IMG/VR virus record: IMGVR_UViG_3300012000_000091
Location: 1 to 29,786 of that record
Strand: one strand, 5' to 3'
Length of the DNA stretch: 29,786 nt
Source: a virus
Both the position numbers and the translations under genes were made by a program. Positions 15,501-28,047 of the stretch are shown here, piece after piece. The notes beneath the pieces were generated by a model. The model did no database searches and was not told where the DNA came from. It worked only from the letters and a program-made list of their open reading frames with translations. Positions within the stretch are counted from its first letter, which is position 1; each line of letters starts with the position of its first letter.

Positions 15501-18500
15501 ATCAAGCCCGCGCTCACCAAGAATAATATCAACGCCGTAATGACCAATTAGTTCGTGCGCAATAGTAGTTTCAAGATCAAGCATGTTGCCGTGGTTAACA
15601 CCAATAATAACAACGGTGCCATCCGGCATAACACCACCACGAACTTTTGCAGTTTCTTCATCCATACCTTGCTGCATGAGCGCACGGATAAAGTTTTTTG
15701 GCGCATCAAACAGTGTCTCAGCATAAACAAGCTTCACACCCTTTGGCAAATTAGCTTTGACCTGTTCAATTTTTTGCCGCGCTTCTTTAAGATCAACAAC
15801 CGAGTCTGCAACTTCTTCAATACGAAAACTTGTAGGCCCAAGTGATGTTGGAAAAATAGCGGTGTTTTCAAACTCTTCAACATTTTGAGAAGTTGATGTA
15901 ATACCCGCTTGTGCATTACGTGCTGCCGCTGATTTAGCTCCGTTCTTAGCCCGTTTTTCTCTTTCAAGCGTATCAAGGTCTGGCGTTTTTTCCGTAGCCA
16001 AACGCTGATCAGCGCCACCACCTTTTAAAGGTTTTAATCGCTGCGTTTTTAATTGTTCACCAACAACTTTAAGTTTTCCAGCAGGCGTTATTTCAGTTTG
16101 TTGCGTAGCATTTACGACGCGATAAATCTCAGGATCAGTTAATAAAACAACATCGCCTTGTAGCGTGGCAAGATCTTTACGTAGTTCTTTAATTTCGCCT
16201 TCTAACTTTGAGCGCCCTTTGGTGTCTTCTGATGGAGCGTTGCGTAACTCTTCACTACGTTTATCAATAAACAGTTGAATCTTTTCTTCAACCCCTTCAT
16301 CAGATACTTTATATTTTTTAGCAAGCCGCTCAACCGCAGCTTGATAGTTCTTTTCTATATTGCGCTGTTCTTTTAGCCACAAAGGTTCTTCTTTAATCAA
16401 CACAGTACGTTTGTCGGTATAGTCCTCTTGATAAATAGTTCCGCCACGAATTTCATTCAAACTTTCGTTTGACATATTATTAATATTTTTTTTCTCAATT
16501 GCTTCATTAACTCTTGTTTCAAGCGTAGATATTTGTGCTGTAATTTTTTCAATAGCTTTAGGATTAGACGTGTTTTCAAGTTGTTTATTAAGTTCTTTGA
16601 TTTTTTTTCTGTACTCAATAATCGCTTTTTCATTAGCTTTTACAAAAGCATCTTGATTACGAATATCTTGAATTTGTTGTTCAACAGCCGCAATTTGTTG
16701 ATTTATAATAGTAAGTCTGTCTGTTTTTGTTGTTCCAATTTTAACAAGCGTGTTATTTTTTTCAGCAATATTTCGTGCTTTTTTAAGCGCTTTTATGCGT
16801 ATGTTTAATTCTGCTTCAGTAGATGTAACAGGCAATAAAACAGTAGCTTGTAGTTTAGGAGTCGTAACGCGGCGTGATGCAGGGATAATTTTGTAGCGAT
16901 TATTTATTGTGTAGAATGCTTCGTTAAGAGAAACAATACCGTCCATTGCCGCAAGGCGTGTTTCTTTTATTCGTTTGTTTCTATCAGCAGCGTCGGCTAA
17001 TTCTTTACGCGCAGCTTCAAGTTGTGCGACGAGCGCACGTTGTTTATCTTGGGCAGACTGTTGATTTTTTTCTTCTCCAATATTTCTCTCAGCTTTAGGG
17101 TTTTGTTTAAGTTCAGCAAGCCGTTCTTTTAATTTGTCTAATTTTTGGCGTTCTTGTACAACACGTTCATCAAGTGCAGCTCTAAGACTTATCTCTTGTT
17201 CAGTTAATTCAACCGGACCTTTTTTTACAAACTCATTAAAAGCAATTTGTGCTTGGTACATAATGGATAATGCATCACTATGGTCTGCTTCAAGCTTTTT
17301 AAGTTTTGTGTTTAGCAAAACAACAGATTCGGCGTATCCCTCTGCAACAACTCCTTCAGTGCCAGAAAGTTTGTTTTGGCTTTCTTCAAGCTGTTTTTTA
17401 GTATTTTGAATTTGTTTTTCAAGTTGTTGCACTTGCTTTTCAAGAGGCGCAACATTGTTTTTAAGTTCATTAACACCTTTTACAAAATCTTCAATTTTAA
17501 TGACAATGCCGTTAAGTCCAGTGATAGAACGCCGAACTTCTGCAAGCGTTTGCAGCGTGATAGTTGTTTGATTTTGTACAGCTTTAGTAGCGTTGTTTAT
17601 TAAAGACCGCAAACCTTCAACTTGCTGACCACGAAAAATATTTTTAATTCCATTAATAATACGACTTGAAGCTAAAAGAATTTCAGGAGTACTGCGAATA
17701 AACACACGAGGTTCTTCCTCAAACAATTCAAGTTGTTGTTCAAGCGACGTAACTTCTGTCTCGCGTTTGAGGAGTTCTTTAATCTTGGGTAACAGTTCAG
17801 CCTGTCCTAAGTTGTAGCGTATTGTTGGACCTGCGGGGGGTTTTGCCGCAGCAAGATCTTTTAGTTCAGTGCGCAGTTTTTCAATAGCTGCTTCACGTTT
17901 TTTAATTTGATCTGGCGTTATAAGTTTTGCGCGTTCTTCTGGTGTAATTGATTTTTGTAAAGCTTTTATACCGTCCGCAATATCCCTATCCAAAGCAGCG
18001 CGAGCTTCAAGAATTTCTTGCTGTTTGTCTTTTAGGTCTTGTCGGTTTTTATCGTACCAAGCACGGTTAGCCTGTTTTTGTTCTTTTGCGCTGCGAATAG
18101 GCAGTGAAGCAAAACGCGGCTTTTCAGCTTTTAAGTCAGGATTATCTGTGTCAAACGGCGTATCAAGACCGCTAACTATTCTGTTAACTTGTTCTAGTAC
18201 GACATCCACTAATTCTTCAGATGGTTTGTCAATAGACTCAAACTGAGCAAGCGCTTGTTCAAGCTGGCTGTTAAGCCCCATGTTATTAGCGTTTAAACGA
18301 AGACGCAGCGTTTCAAGTTCGTTTTTAATTGTTTGCTGTTTGGCTTCAAATGATGCAACTGCGCTCTGGTTGCGCAAGCGGTTTAATTCTTCAGATCCTG
18401 CACGTAATGTAAATGCTTCTTCTTTTCTTGTACGCGGCCTTGCTTCAACTTTACTAAACTTGTCAGCAACTTCTTCAAGTTGGTCTTGAATAAGCGCAGT

Positions 18501-21500
18501 TGCCGTACGCGGATCAGCAAACGGACGCTCTTCAGTTTTACGTGTATCAAATGTAGGGGTGGTCAGTATGTCAACTACACGCGTTCTAGCAGGTGCTGCT
18601 AGTTGCTTTAAGAAAAAGTTAACGCGTTGACTAAACCGTTGCTGAAGCGTGTCTGTGTCTGCCTCAGGTCTTGTCATTGCGTTTGCAATAAGCTTAAGCT
18701 CGTTTTGTAAACGTGTAAGTTGTAAAAGATTTTTAGGATCTGCGACAACACGTTTCTCTGTTACCTGATCTAAGTTATCACGGATCTGTGCAAAGCTTAA
18801 TGCCTGCATCCTGTTTGAGTACTCAGACAAAAGCTCTCGTGTTTGCTTTGTAATTTCGTCAACTTCTTGTTGGTTTAACCCTCGTTGTCCTTTTGCATCA
18901 CGAGCGTTTGCAATTTGTTGAAGCAGCGCATCAACGTAACGTTGTGTAATTTGTTCTGTCTTTTGTTCTCGTGTTTTAGCAAGCGGCAGTACAGATTCTG
19001 TTTCTTGAAGTTTGGCTAACTCTTTATCAATCTGACGAACAAGATCATCTCTGCCTTTACGCTTAGCCGCAGCCTTATATTTTTCCAACCTGTTAATACG
19101 TTTTTCAACGCCTAATGCAGTAGCAGGTCTTTTAAGGCGAGTAGCTGCATCAAGTGTGTAGTCAACAAAATCTTGAAACGCTTGATCTTTTAAAAACTTA
19201 GGATCGTTAGTTGCAGCAAAGCGTTGCTCACGTAATTCTTCTAATTGTTTGTTAATATTAGCAAGCTGTTCTTCATCACGCGTTTCACGCGCATACTGCT
19301 TTCGTTTTTCAAGCGCGTTAATTCTGTCTTCAATATCAGAACGCGGGGCTGTAATTTTTGTTGGTGCTATAACGGGTTTTTCAGTTTTTTGAATTGCAGA
19401 CGCCGCTAACGCCCCCGCAATTCCTTCTTCTGTTTCGGGTTTTACTTCCGGTATTTCAAGATACTGCCGTAATGTCTGAAGTTGTGCTTCACGACGTAAA
19501 GCAAGTAATCCTTGTTCGTTAAGTTGGCTTGAACCGTCAGGTTTTAAAAGATCTACGTCGTTAGTAAGAAGTGTTTTTTGTTGCGCTTCAAGGTTATTTA
19601 TTCTGTCTTGAACAATAGAACGAATTGATACGTTTCCGGCAAGTTCGTTAACGTTGCGCCCGCCAACTATTCTAGAAAAAGGCGTAACAGGTAGCCCCAA
19701 TGCTTTAGCAATTGTTTTAGTGATGCGCCCTAACCCAAGGTTATATCCAAGGTCGGCTTCAATATCTGTTTCGTCTAATTGCTGTGCGTCAGGCAACCCC
19801 AACGCTTTTACCACCATACGGGGGTTTTCTAGTCTACGCGCCACAGTGTCAACTCCTGCTTCAAACCCTTCTAACTCAAGCTGTTGTTGACGTTGTGTGC
19901 CTGCGTCTTTTCCTTGTTCTTTTAATTGCTTAATGTACTGAGCATCAGCTTCTTCAAGCTCATTAACGTATATTGTTGGAAAACCAAGCAACGTTGTATC
20001 TTGTTTTTGTTCAATTGCATACTCTTCAATTGAACTGTACAACGCTTTTAAAGCTGGGTTTTTCTTAAAATCGTTTTGAGCTTTTTTTATTTCAGCGTCA
20101 GTTAATGACAATCTAAGTTGCTCACGACGCCTTTCCTCTTCAATTTTAGCTTGTTCTTTTTCACGTTTATCAAATTCAGCTTGGCGTCTAGCAATCTCGT
20201 CTGCACGAAGTTTAGCTGTAAGTTCTTCGGTTTCTTTATCTTTAGCTTCTTGAGCAGCTTTTTGCCGTGCTTCTTCTTCAAGACGCTGATCATTTAAAGC
20301 GTTAGTATATGCGTGAAATGTTGGGTATTTTTTCTTTATTTTTCCGCCCATAACAGGATCGTTCCAGTCTTGAAGTGCACGACTAAGCAAAGCTTGTGGC
20401 ATACGCGCCATACGGTCGTAAGCTTCAGCTTGCTGGGCTGCAATATCTACTTCAGAACGTGGTTGATACAACCCCGGTACGATATTACCAAACTCGTCAA
20501 CAACAGGCCGACCTTTTGCTTCTTCTTGTTCTTTACGTTCGCGCATAATGTCGGCAAAAGTGCGCTGTGCTTGTGGAACGTTTTCTTTAATATCAGCCGC
20601 AATTTCACGCATTCGCGCTTTAATTTCATCTATTCTTGCTTTAGCATCAAATTCTTGTTCTGGTGTTAATGCTTTACCAGATATAGCTTGTTGAATTTGA
20701 ATTATTTCATCGCGCAACGTAACGCGTTCTTGATTCAGAGCTTGAGCATACTCAGGTGTTTTCTTTAGTGCGGCTTCTTTCTCAGCGGCTTCTTGCTGCT
20801 GTTTTACTTTCTCTTGCTGAATCTTTTCACGCTCAGCACCACGTTCTTGATACCTTGCTGCCGCACCAAACGCAGGAGCAGCTAGAGCAGTTTGATACGC
20901 TGCCTCGCCATACTCTTTAAGCGCGTCATCTGAAGTGAGGGACAGCCCAGCTTGCAAACGCTCAAGCATAGACTGCGTTACTTCTGTTGGGATCTCAACA
21001 AGCGCAGCTTTTGCTGCACCTGTTGTAAGTGTGCGTTTTAAACTTGCATCTGCAACGGCTTTACCTGCGGCAGTATCTAAGGCTTTTTCAGGTATACCAA
21101 TTAATTTACCTACTAACTGCTTACCAAGAACAAAAGCACCGGCAGCAGTCTCTAGCCCAGCTTGTACGGCAGCGGCAGCGGCAGCATCGGCAGCATTAAT
21201 AGTTTTACCTTCAGCCGCTTGACGTGAAAGGTTTGAACCAAACTCTCGCAAATACGAAGGCGCAAACTGACCAAGTGCTCCACCAACTGTAGCGCCAACC
21301 CCTACACCAACCGGCCCAAACGGCGCTCCTGCCATCGCTCCTAGCCGTGCGCCAGTAAACGCACTGCCCAAAGACAATCCAACCTGTGGCACTTGTTCAG
21401 CTATAGCAGACGGAGCCTGCCGTACGACTTCTTTAGCCCCACCAAACAAACCTTCTTCAGCGTAACGCTTGCTTAATTGATCAAGCCCAACCTCGTTGGC

Positions 21501-21755
21501 GTAACGGGAAGCTATACTGCGTTCACGAAGCGCTGCATCCTTTGCAGCTTGTTCGGCATCAAACAGACCAGCAACACCAGCGCGTAATCCTGAAACAAGG
21601 GATTCAGCGCCCTTACCAATAGCACCTGTTATGCCACCTGACTTTGGATAAAGATCGGGAAACTTTTCCCGCAGAAATATTTCTGCTTCTTCTTTTGGCG
21701 TTGAGTCAGCAAACTTCGCCTGTCTTCCGTCAGGTAAGGTAAGAAAATAAGCCAT
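12495..21755 (-). CDS. Giant polyvalent virion protein (3086 aa) with HExxGH site and LPD38-type region
   Basis: One uninterrupted frame of 3086 residues. Residues 1-35 are a short beta-type start (FLTLPDGRQAKFADSTPKEE). Residues 105-300 are rich in Gly and Ala and weakly hydrophobic. Residues about 305-2000 are mostly charged Gln/Lys/Glu coiled coil. Residues about 1975-2150 look like a metallopeptidase domain with H2067-E2068-LIG-H2072, the HExxGH form, and a candidate third ligand near E2135-E2142. From about 2550 to 3000 the sequence matches the LPD38 (large polyvalent protein associated) pattern, including NPLYAFRQLFRDS and IPIPFEVGVLF. Such proteins are packed in the head and ejected with the DNA. 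AAGGT lies six bases before the ATG. The last gene of the operon. Confidence 0.9.
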   Translation of the reverse strand: MAYFLTLPDGRQAKFADSTPKEEAEIFLREKFPDLYPKSGGITGAIGKGAESLVSGLRAGVAGLFDAEQAAKDAALRERSIASRYANEVGLDQLSKRYAEEGLFGGAKEVVRQAPSAIAEQVPQVGLSLGSAFTGARLGAMAGAPFGPVGVGVGATVGGALGQFAPSYLREFGSNLSRQAAEGKTINAADAAAAAAVQAGLETAAGAFVLGKQLVGKLIGIPEKALDTAAGKAVADASLKRTLTTGAAKAALVEIPTEVTQSMLERLQAGLSLTSDDALKEYGEAAYQTALAAPAFGAAARYQERGAEREKIQQEKVKQQQEAAEKEAALKKTPEYAQALNQERVTLRDEIIQIQQAISGKALTPEQEFDAKARIDEIKARMREIAADIKENVPQAQRTFADIMRERKEQEEAKGRPVVDEFGNIVPGLYQPRSEVDIAAQQAEAYDRMARMPQALLSRALQDWNDPVMGGKIKKKYPTFHAYTNALNDQRLEEEARQKAAQEAKDKETEELTAKLRADEIARRQAEFDKREKEQAKIEEERRREQLRLSLTDAEIKKAQNDFKKNPALKALYSSIEEYAIEQKQDTTLLGFPTIYVNELEEADAQYIKQLKEQGKDAGTQRQQQLELEGFEAGVDTVARRLENPRMVVKALGLPDAQQLDETDIEADLGYNLGLGRITKTIAKALGLPVTPFSRIVGGRNVNELAGNVSIRSIVQDRINNLEAQQKTLLTNDVDLLKPDGSSQLNEQGLLALRREAQLQTLRQYLEIPEVKPETEEGIAGALAASAIQKTEKPVIAPTKITAPRSDIEDRINALEKRKQYARETRDEEQLANINKQLEELREQRFAATNDPKFLKDQAFQDFVDYTLDAATRLKRPATALGVEKRINRLEKYKAAAKRKGRDDLVRQIDKELAKLQETESVLPLAKTREQKTEQITQRYVDALLQQIANARDAKGQRGLNQQEVDEITKQTRELLSEYSNRMQALSFAQIRDNLDQVTEKRVVADPKNLLQLTRLQNELKLIANAMTRPEADTDTLQQRFSQRVNFFLKQLAAPARTRVVDILTTPTFDTRKTEERPFADPRTATALIQDQLEEVADKFSKVEARPRTRKEEAFTLRAGSEELNRLRNQSAVASFEAKQQTIKNELETLRLRLNANNMGLNSQLEQALAQFESIDKPSEELVDVVLEQVNRIVSGLDTPFDTDNPDLKAEKPRFASLPIRSAKEQKQANRAWYDKNRQDLKDKQQEILEARAALDRDIADGIKALQKSITPEERAKLITPDQIKKREAAIEKLRTELKDLAAAKPPAGPTIRYNLGQAELLPKIKELLKRETEVTSLEQQLELFEEEPRVFIRSTPEILLASSRIINGIKNIFRGQQVEGLRSLINNATKAVQNQTTITLQTLAEVRRSITGLNGIVIKIEDFVKGVNELKNNVAPLEKQVQQLEKQIQNTKKQLEESQNKLSGTEGVVAEGYAESVVLLNTKLKKLEADHSDALSIMYQAQIAFNEFVKKGPVELTEQEISLRAALDERVVQERQKLDKLKERLAELKQNPKAERNIGEEKNQQSAQDKQRALVAQLEAARKELADAADRNKRIKETRLAAMDGIVSLNEAFYTINNRYKIIPASRRVTTPKLQATVLLPVTSTEAELNIRIKALKKARNIAEKNNTLVKIGTTKTDRLTIINQQIAAVEQQIQDIRNQDAFVKANEKAIIEYRKKIKELNKQLENTSNPKAIEKITAQISTLETRVNEAIEKKNINNMSNESLNEIRGGTIYQEDYTDKRTVLIKEEPLWLKEQRNIEKNYQAAVERLAKKYKVSDEGVEEKIQLFIDKRSEELRNAPSEDTKGRSKLEGEIKELRKDLATLQGDVVLLTDPEIYRVVNATQQTEITPAGKLKVVGEQLKTQRLKPLKGGGADQRLATEKTPDLDTLEREKRAKNGAKSAAARNAQAGITSTSQNVEEFENTAIFPTSLGPTSFRIEEVADSVVDLKEARQKIEQVKANLPKGVKLVYAETLFDAPKNFIRALMQQGMDEETAKVRGGVMPDGTVVIIGVNHGNMLDLETTIAHELIGHYGVDIILGERGLDDLVFRVDSQPGGVIGLAKEMGVHDEVYGTILNLQRVGTSIIGQQRAAIRELIAHVEEARATESTVAAVKRFVQEMIGALRQVLRDVLGLGRYSALKPADIYYLLSRSRRVIKSGTPGAYRDADGQVVFRRSKDAFPSNMPANYATVINQITGSPPSTFDKIFGGNTGMTFRTKYIDRFDPLERIAAQMKDSLAATQMMSYLRMHDQRNNFTAEVVNNGALILEKKKRADGREEFIVRSGGTVSLKDVAAALKEVPDMGVDSANKMFTSWMAAIRAERVGLDTLNFDPSVKLSDLVGLKRYVESQPEIKKAFDKARTLYNEYNRNLVKFAVQTGAISKIDEDRLLRTNDYIPFYRVQNGTVQLMLGGEISPIRIGNLKDQPYLDQLVGGNTKILDFFTSSVQNTNMFVDFAMRNLATKNVAYTLRSLGTSAMPVAKIGKGDGPAGANVIRFKERGEPMYAVIDTETLGVPADLLVKGLEGVSTTIPQVVKLFNIPSRVLRLFITRNPLYAFRQLFRDSMSAALTTGGNFTPVLSSLKELRKMRQGKSESEKELRERGVLGGQVFTGTSEDLSLILRDIASGKEGWATKLAKLDTLAIQGDASTRVVLYNSFIKQGMSEMEATLATLESMNFNRRGLSPSVMMLSMMVPFLNAQIQGLDVLYRSGFAGKMPFDQQLKVRKKFWTRGMMLAGMTVLYAAMMQDDEAYKNANPDEKYNNFFVYIPGFSEPFRIPIPFEVGVLFKALPEMIVHLADGKAEVGQVFPALKSILSNTMPGLIPQAIKPALEVATNYSFFSGRGIESEREEALIPSQRMRSNTSEVAKMLSSLTSFTVGGKEYGLSPIQLDYLVRGYFGPLGLAISSMGNTVLEKPGKADPEMRASDMPIVGGLFQPRDAQGLINYAYQVVSNIEQRQRTYKELARRGDASDVQEFVKENRQILGLASSAGSFRQQMGEYAQMERDVRERKDMSPQQKRETLDRIRQARIGYAQKFIAATAENRRQVSR

Positions 21756-21764
21756 CGCGCTACC

Positions 21765-23663
21765 TTATTTTAGACCGCCAGTGAAATCAAGAGTTTCTGT
21801 ATCTGCGCCTTTTCCAGCACTTGAAGCCTTCCATTCTTCATAAGTGGGTTTTGGCTTATTTAAAGTGTCAATCGTAGTGCCCCACTTTAGCATTGCAGCG
21901 TCATACGCTTTACGTAATTGCGACTCGGTGACATTTCCTTTATTTGGGTCAAGTTTAGATGCACCCATTGCCGTCAAAGCATCTTTAGCCGCTTGAATAC
22001 GTTTGGGGTCGCCTGAATTAAACGCTGCCAATATTTGATTGTAAAAGCTAACCTCTCTAGGCTGCAAGCTAGCTTTAAGACGTTCAAGCGCAACTTTGCT
22101 ATCGTAATCAAGTTGAGCCGTAACCGCTTTTTCAGCAACAGTGCGTTCGTAATTTTGTTTTATATCTTCTCTGTTAAGCAATGCGGTAATGCTTCTTTCT
22201 TTTATACCTAACGCCTGCGTCTCACGCGTTGCGGCTTTATCTGCAAGCGTTTGCGCCCTGTCTTCTGCTGCTTGAGCTTCTGCTCTTTGCCCACGTTTCT
22301 CAAACATGTCAGCTTTAGCAAACTCTTCTTTGGCACGTGCGGCATATAAAATAGCTTCTTGTTTACGTTTTTCGTACTCAGATTGTTGCCCAGCTAATCC
22401 CTTAGCGGCTCCAGCTAATACATCTGCTACGCGTGGGCCCCCCGGTAATCCTGCGCCGGAGGGCAAACCTGAAATAATGCCAGACAAAAAGTCGGGTTTT
22501 TTTCCTTCAAGTGCAGAACGTATTTTTTCCATACGTTCATCACGACCTTTAGTATAGTCGGTGTATTCAGCTTGCATTGCATCTGTTACTTTTTTACGGG
22601 CTGCTTCTTTTTGCGCGTCAGTTAAGTTTGACTTATTAATAGCAGCATATTGTTCATCTAAATTGGCTTGATAATCACTCATTAGTCGCTGTTGTTCGTC
22701 AGACTCTCCACGTACAGAAGCTAGCCCTCTACGAATCCGCCCTTCAATATCAAGTCCTGCCACACCAGAAGGAGTGGTTGTTTTGCTAGATTCTTTTCGA
22801 CCAGTGTCTTCTTTCTTTTTTGTTTCCGGTTCTACTGTATTAACACTAGCTTGACTAGGCGTTGTCATTCTACTAAACAAACCTTTGCTAAAAGAATCTA
22901 AAGCCCGTCTTTGTTCCATTGTTATTGGATTACGGCCTTCCATCTCAAGTTGTTTTATTCTGTTTGTTTTAGGGTCTACGTCATACCCTAATTGTTGTAA
23001 TCGACGGCGCAAAATATACGCATCGGGTGTGGTACCAAACGTCCCCGGTTTTAATAACTCGGCTTTTTCTTCCGGTTTAAGTAATTCTATTTGTCTAAGC
23101 AAATCAACTTTATTGTATTCAGCTTTATTTCTAGGTGAACCATAAAATTTGTATTCTTGTTCTTCTAGTAAATTAGGAACATTAACTAAAGACGGGCCTT
23201 CTAGCCCATTAAATCGTTGCACTTTCCCACCATCATTAAACACAACCCCACCGTGCATAGCGGTAAACATGTTAGGGTTTACAGGAAGTTGAGCCACGCC
23301 CATAGCTTCACGGGCTTGAAGGTCTTGGGCTTTCTTTGCCATTAGTGCACCGATAACGCCAAGCTGTTGTTCTTTTTGTTGTGCTTGCTGCATAGCAGCG
23401 CGAGCTTGAGCTATTTCTGCGTCTTTTTGTTGAAAAATAGTGGGGCTGTTTTGCGGGTTGTTTTGCATCGCTGACTGGCGTGAGGCAGCTTGTCGTTGTG
23501 CGTTACGAATAGTTAATTCGTTTGCAGCCATTGGCGGCGGCACCTGACCTGTAGGCTGTTGACCTTGTGCATACTGTTGCAACCGCTGATCAGGGAAACG
23601 AACAGGGTTTTGTAGTGCGGCTTGGACTTGCGGACCACCCGGAGGAAAAGGTATTTGTGCCAT
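21765..23663 (-). CDS. Coiled-coil virion protein, 632 aa (probably internal)
   Basis: The protein starts with a Pro/Gln-rich segment (residues 1-75), followed by a Gln/Ala helix. Residues 137-152 hold a short motif (HGGVVFNDGGKVQRFNG) related to motifs in two neighbouring proteins. A long charged helical region (about 335-545) includes many Ala/Glu/Arg heptads (EYEKRKQEAILYAARAKEEF), interrupted by a Gly/Pro-rich piece (GIISGLPSGAGLPGG). No enzyme motif is seen. By size, composition and position next to the giant polyvalent protein I infer an internal virion or ejection protein, comparable in role though not in sequence to T7 gp15. The giant gene starts ten bases after its stop. Confidence 0.75.
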   Translation of the reverse strand: MAQIPFPPGGPQVQAALQNPVRFPDQRLQQYAQGQQPTGQVPPPMAANELTIRNAQRQAASRQSAMQNNPQNSPTIFQQKDAEIAQARAAMQQAQQKEQQLGVIGALMAKKAQDLQAREAMGVAQLPVNPNMFTAMHGGVVFNDGGKVQRFNGLEGPSLVNVPNLLEEQEYKFYGSPRNKAEYNKVDLLRQIELLKPEEKAELLKPGTFGTTPDAYILRRRLQQLGYDVDPKTNRIKQLEMEGRNPITMEQRRALDSFSKGLFSRMTTPSQASVNTVEPETKKKEDTGRKESSKTTTPSGVAGLDIEGRIRRGLASVRGESDEQQRLMSDYQANLDEQYAAINKSNLTDAQKEAARKKVTDAMQAEYTDYTKGRDERMEKIRSALEGKKPDFLSGIISGLPSGAGLPGGPRVADVLAGAAKGLAGQQSEYEKRKQEAILYAARAKEEFAKADMFEKRGQRAEAQAAEDRAQTLADKAATRETQALGIKERSITALLNREDIKQNYERTVAEKAVTAQLDYDSKVALERLKASLQPREVSFYNQILAAFNSGDPKRIQAAKDALTAMGASKLDPNKGNVTESQLRKAYDAAMLKWGTTIDTLNKPKPTYEEWKASSAGKGADTETLDFTGGLK

Positions 23664-23676
23664 ATCTATTTACCTA

Positions 23677-27057
<3,381 letters not shown>

Positions 27058-27059
27058 AA

Positions 27060-28046
27060 CTACCTCGGCAAAAACTTATTAGGGTTAATTTGTTTACCCT
27101 GTTTGGTATTTCCGGTACGAGCGCCACGAATACGATCCATCATTTCATAAAGACGTTTAGCACCAGCGTTTGAATTACCATTACCAAGATGACTGACAAC
27201 GTCGGCAGGCACCACAAATTCGCCGTCACTTAATGCAGCAGGGCGTCTATTATCAATACTTGCAGGTACTTTGTCAGCCATACCATCGGTGATACCACCT
27301 AAATAACGCCCCTGCGCCATATCTAAACTCATCACACCACCCTGAGCAGCTTTTTTAAATCCGGTTACCCCACCCGGACCTGTTACAGTTTTATACCCAG
27401 AACTTGATTTAAATGGTGTACCTTTTGCAGCTTCTCTTGCGGCTTTAGCGTCGTCATAACTTGCCTTTGCTCCTAATAATCCTGCTCCCCCCAAGAGTAA
27501 GTTTTTAAGCGTATCTTCACTGAGTCCAGTAGCGTCTGCTAATTGTTTAAGGATAGAGGCACCAGTTTTAGTAGAATCGGTAAGCTTTACACCGGCCTTT
27601 TCTGCCGCATCATCCCATTCTTTAACACCGGATTTAACATTTTCTCCGAGAAATCCTGCGCCTTCTGCACCGGTTTTAGTAGGATCGGTAAGATTTACAC
27701 CGGCCTTTTTTGCCGCATCATCCCATTCTTCTACACCAGATTTAACATTTTCTCCGAGAAATCCTGCGCCTTCTGCACCGGTTCCCGTATTAGAAGATAA
27801 TATACCCTGTAAAACTTTATAATCTTCAGGAAATTCTGCCTGAAAAGCACGTAAAAGCTCTGGATTATTTAATAGTTGTGAGAGAAAATCAGGGGTAATA
27901 CCAATATTACCAATATCGCCAGTAAAACCAGAACCAAGGTTAGAAAAGTCTATGTTAGAAAGATTAATATTTGAAGGGTTAACAACAGAACCTAACTCAT
28001 TACCATTATCACCGGAATCTTCATCTTCATCAAATGGATATCCCAT
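27060..28046 (-). CDS. Virion-associated protein with tandem 36-residue repeat, 328 aa
   Basis: I start the protein at ATG 28046 (MGYPFDEDED), since GGGAGG lies five bases upstream and the preceding gene stops one base before. The N-terminus is acidic and Asn-rich. Residues 89-124 and 125-160 are two copies of a unit containing EGAGFLGENVKSGV and EWDDAA. Then come a short hydrophobic stretch (LKNLLLGGAGLLGA), a GGVMSL motif at 236-241, and a C-terminal segment with RRPAALSDGEFVVPADVVSH at 268-287. That last segment recurs in phage virion proteins next to tail and ejection genes. No enzymatic function is seen. Its stop is separated from the next gene by two bases. Confidence 0.8.
   Translation of the reverse strand: MGYPFDEDEDSGDNGNELGSVVNPSNINLSNIDFSNLGSGFTGDIGNIGITPDFLSQLLNNPELLRAFQAEFPEDYKVLQGILSSNTGTGAEGAGFLGENVKSGVEEWDDAAKKAGVNLTDPTKTGAEGAGFLGENVKSGVKEWDDAAEKAGVKLTDSTKTGASILKQLADATGLSEDTLKNLLLGGAGLLGAKASYDDAKAAREAAKGTPFKSSSGYKTVTGPGGVTGFKKAAQGGVMSLDMAQGRYLGGITDGMADKVPASIDNRRPAALSDGEFVVPADVVSHLGNGNSNAGAKRLYEMMDRIRGARTGNTKQGKQINPNKFLPR
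27561..27776 (-). repeat. Two 108-bp tandem repeats inside the 328-aa gene
   Basis: Copies at 27561-27668 and 27669-27776 differ at only a few positions; a few bases of a third copy (ACCGGTT) follow. Each codes for 36 residues. The near identity suggests a recent in-frame duplication. Confidence 0.9.
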
Positions 28047-28047
28047 C

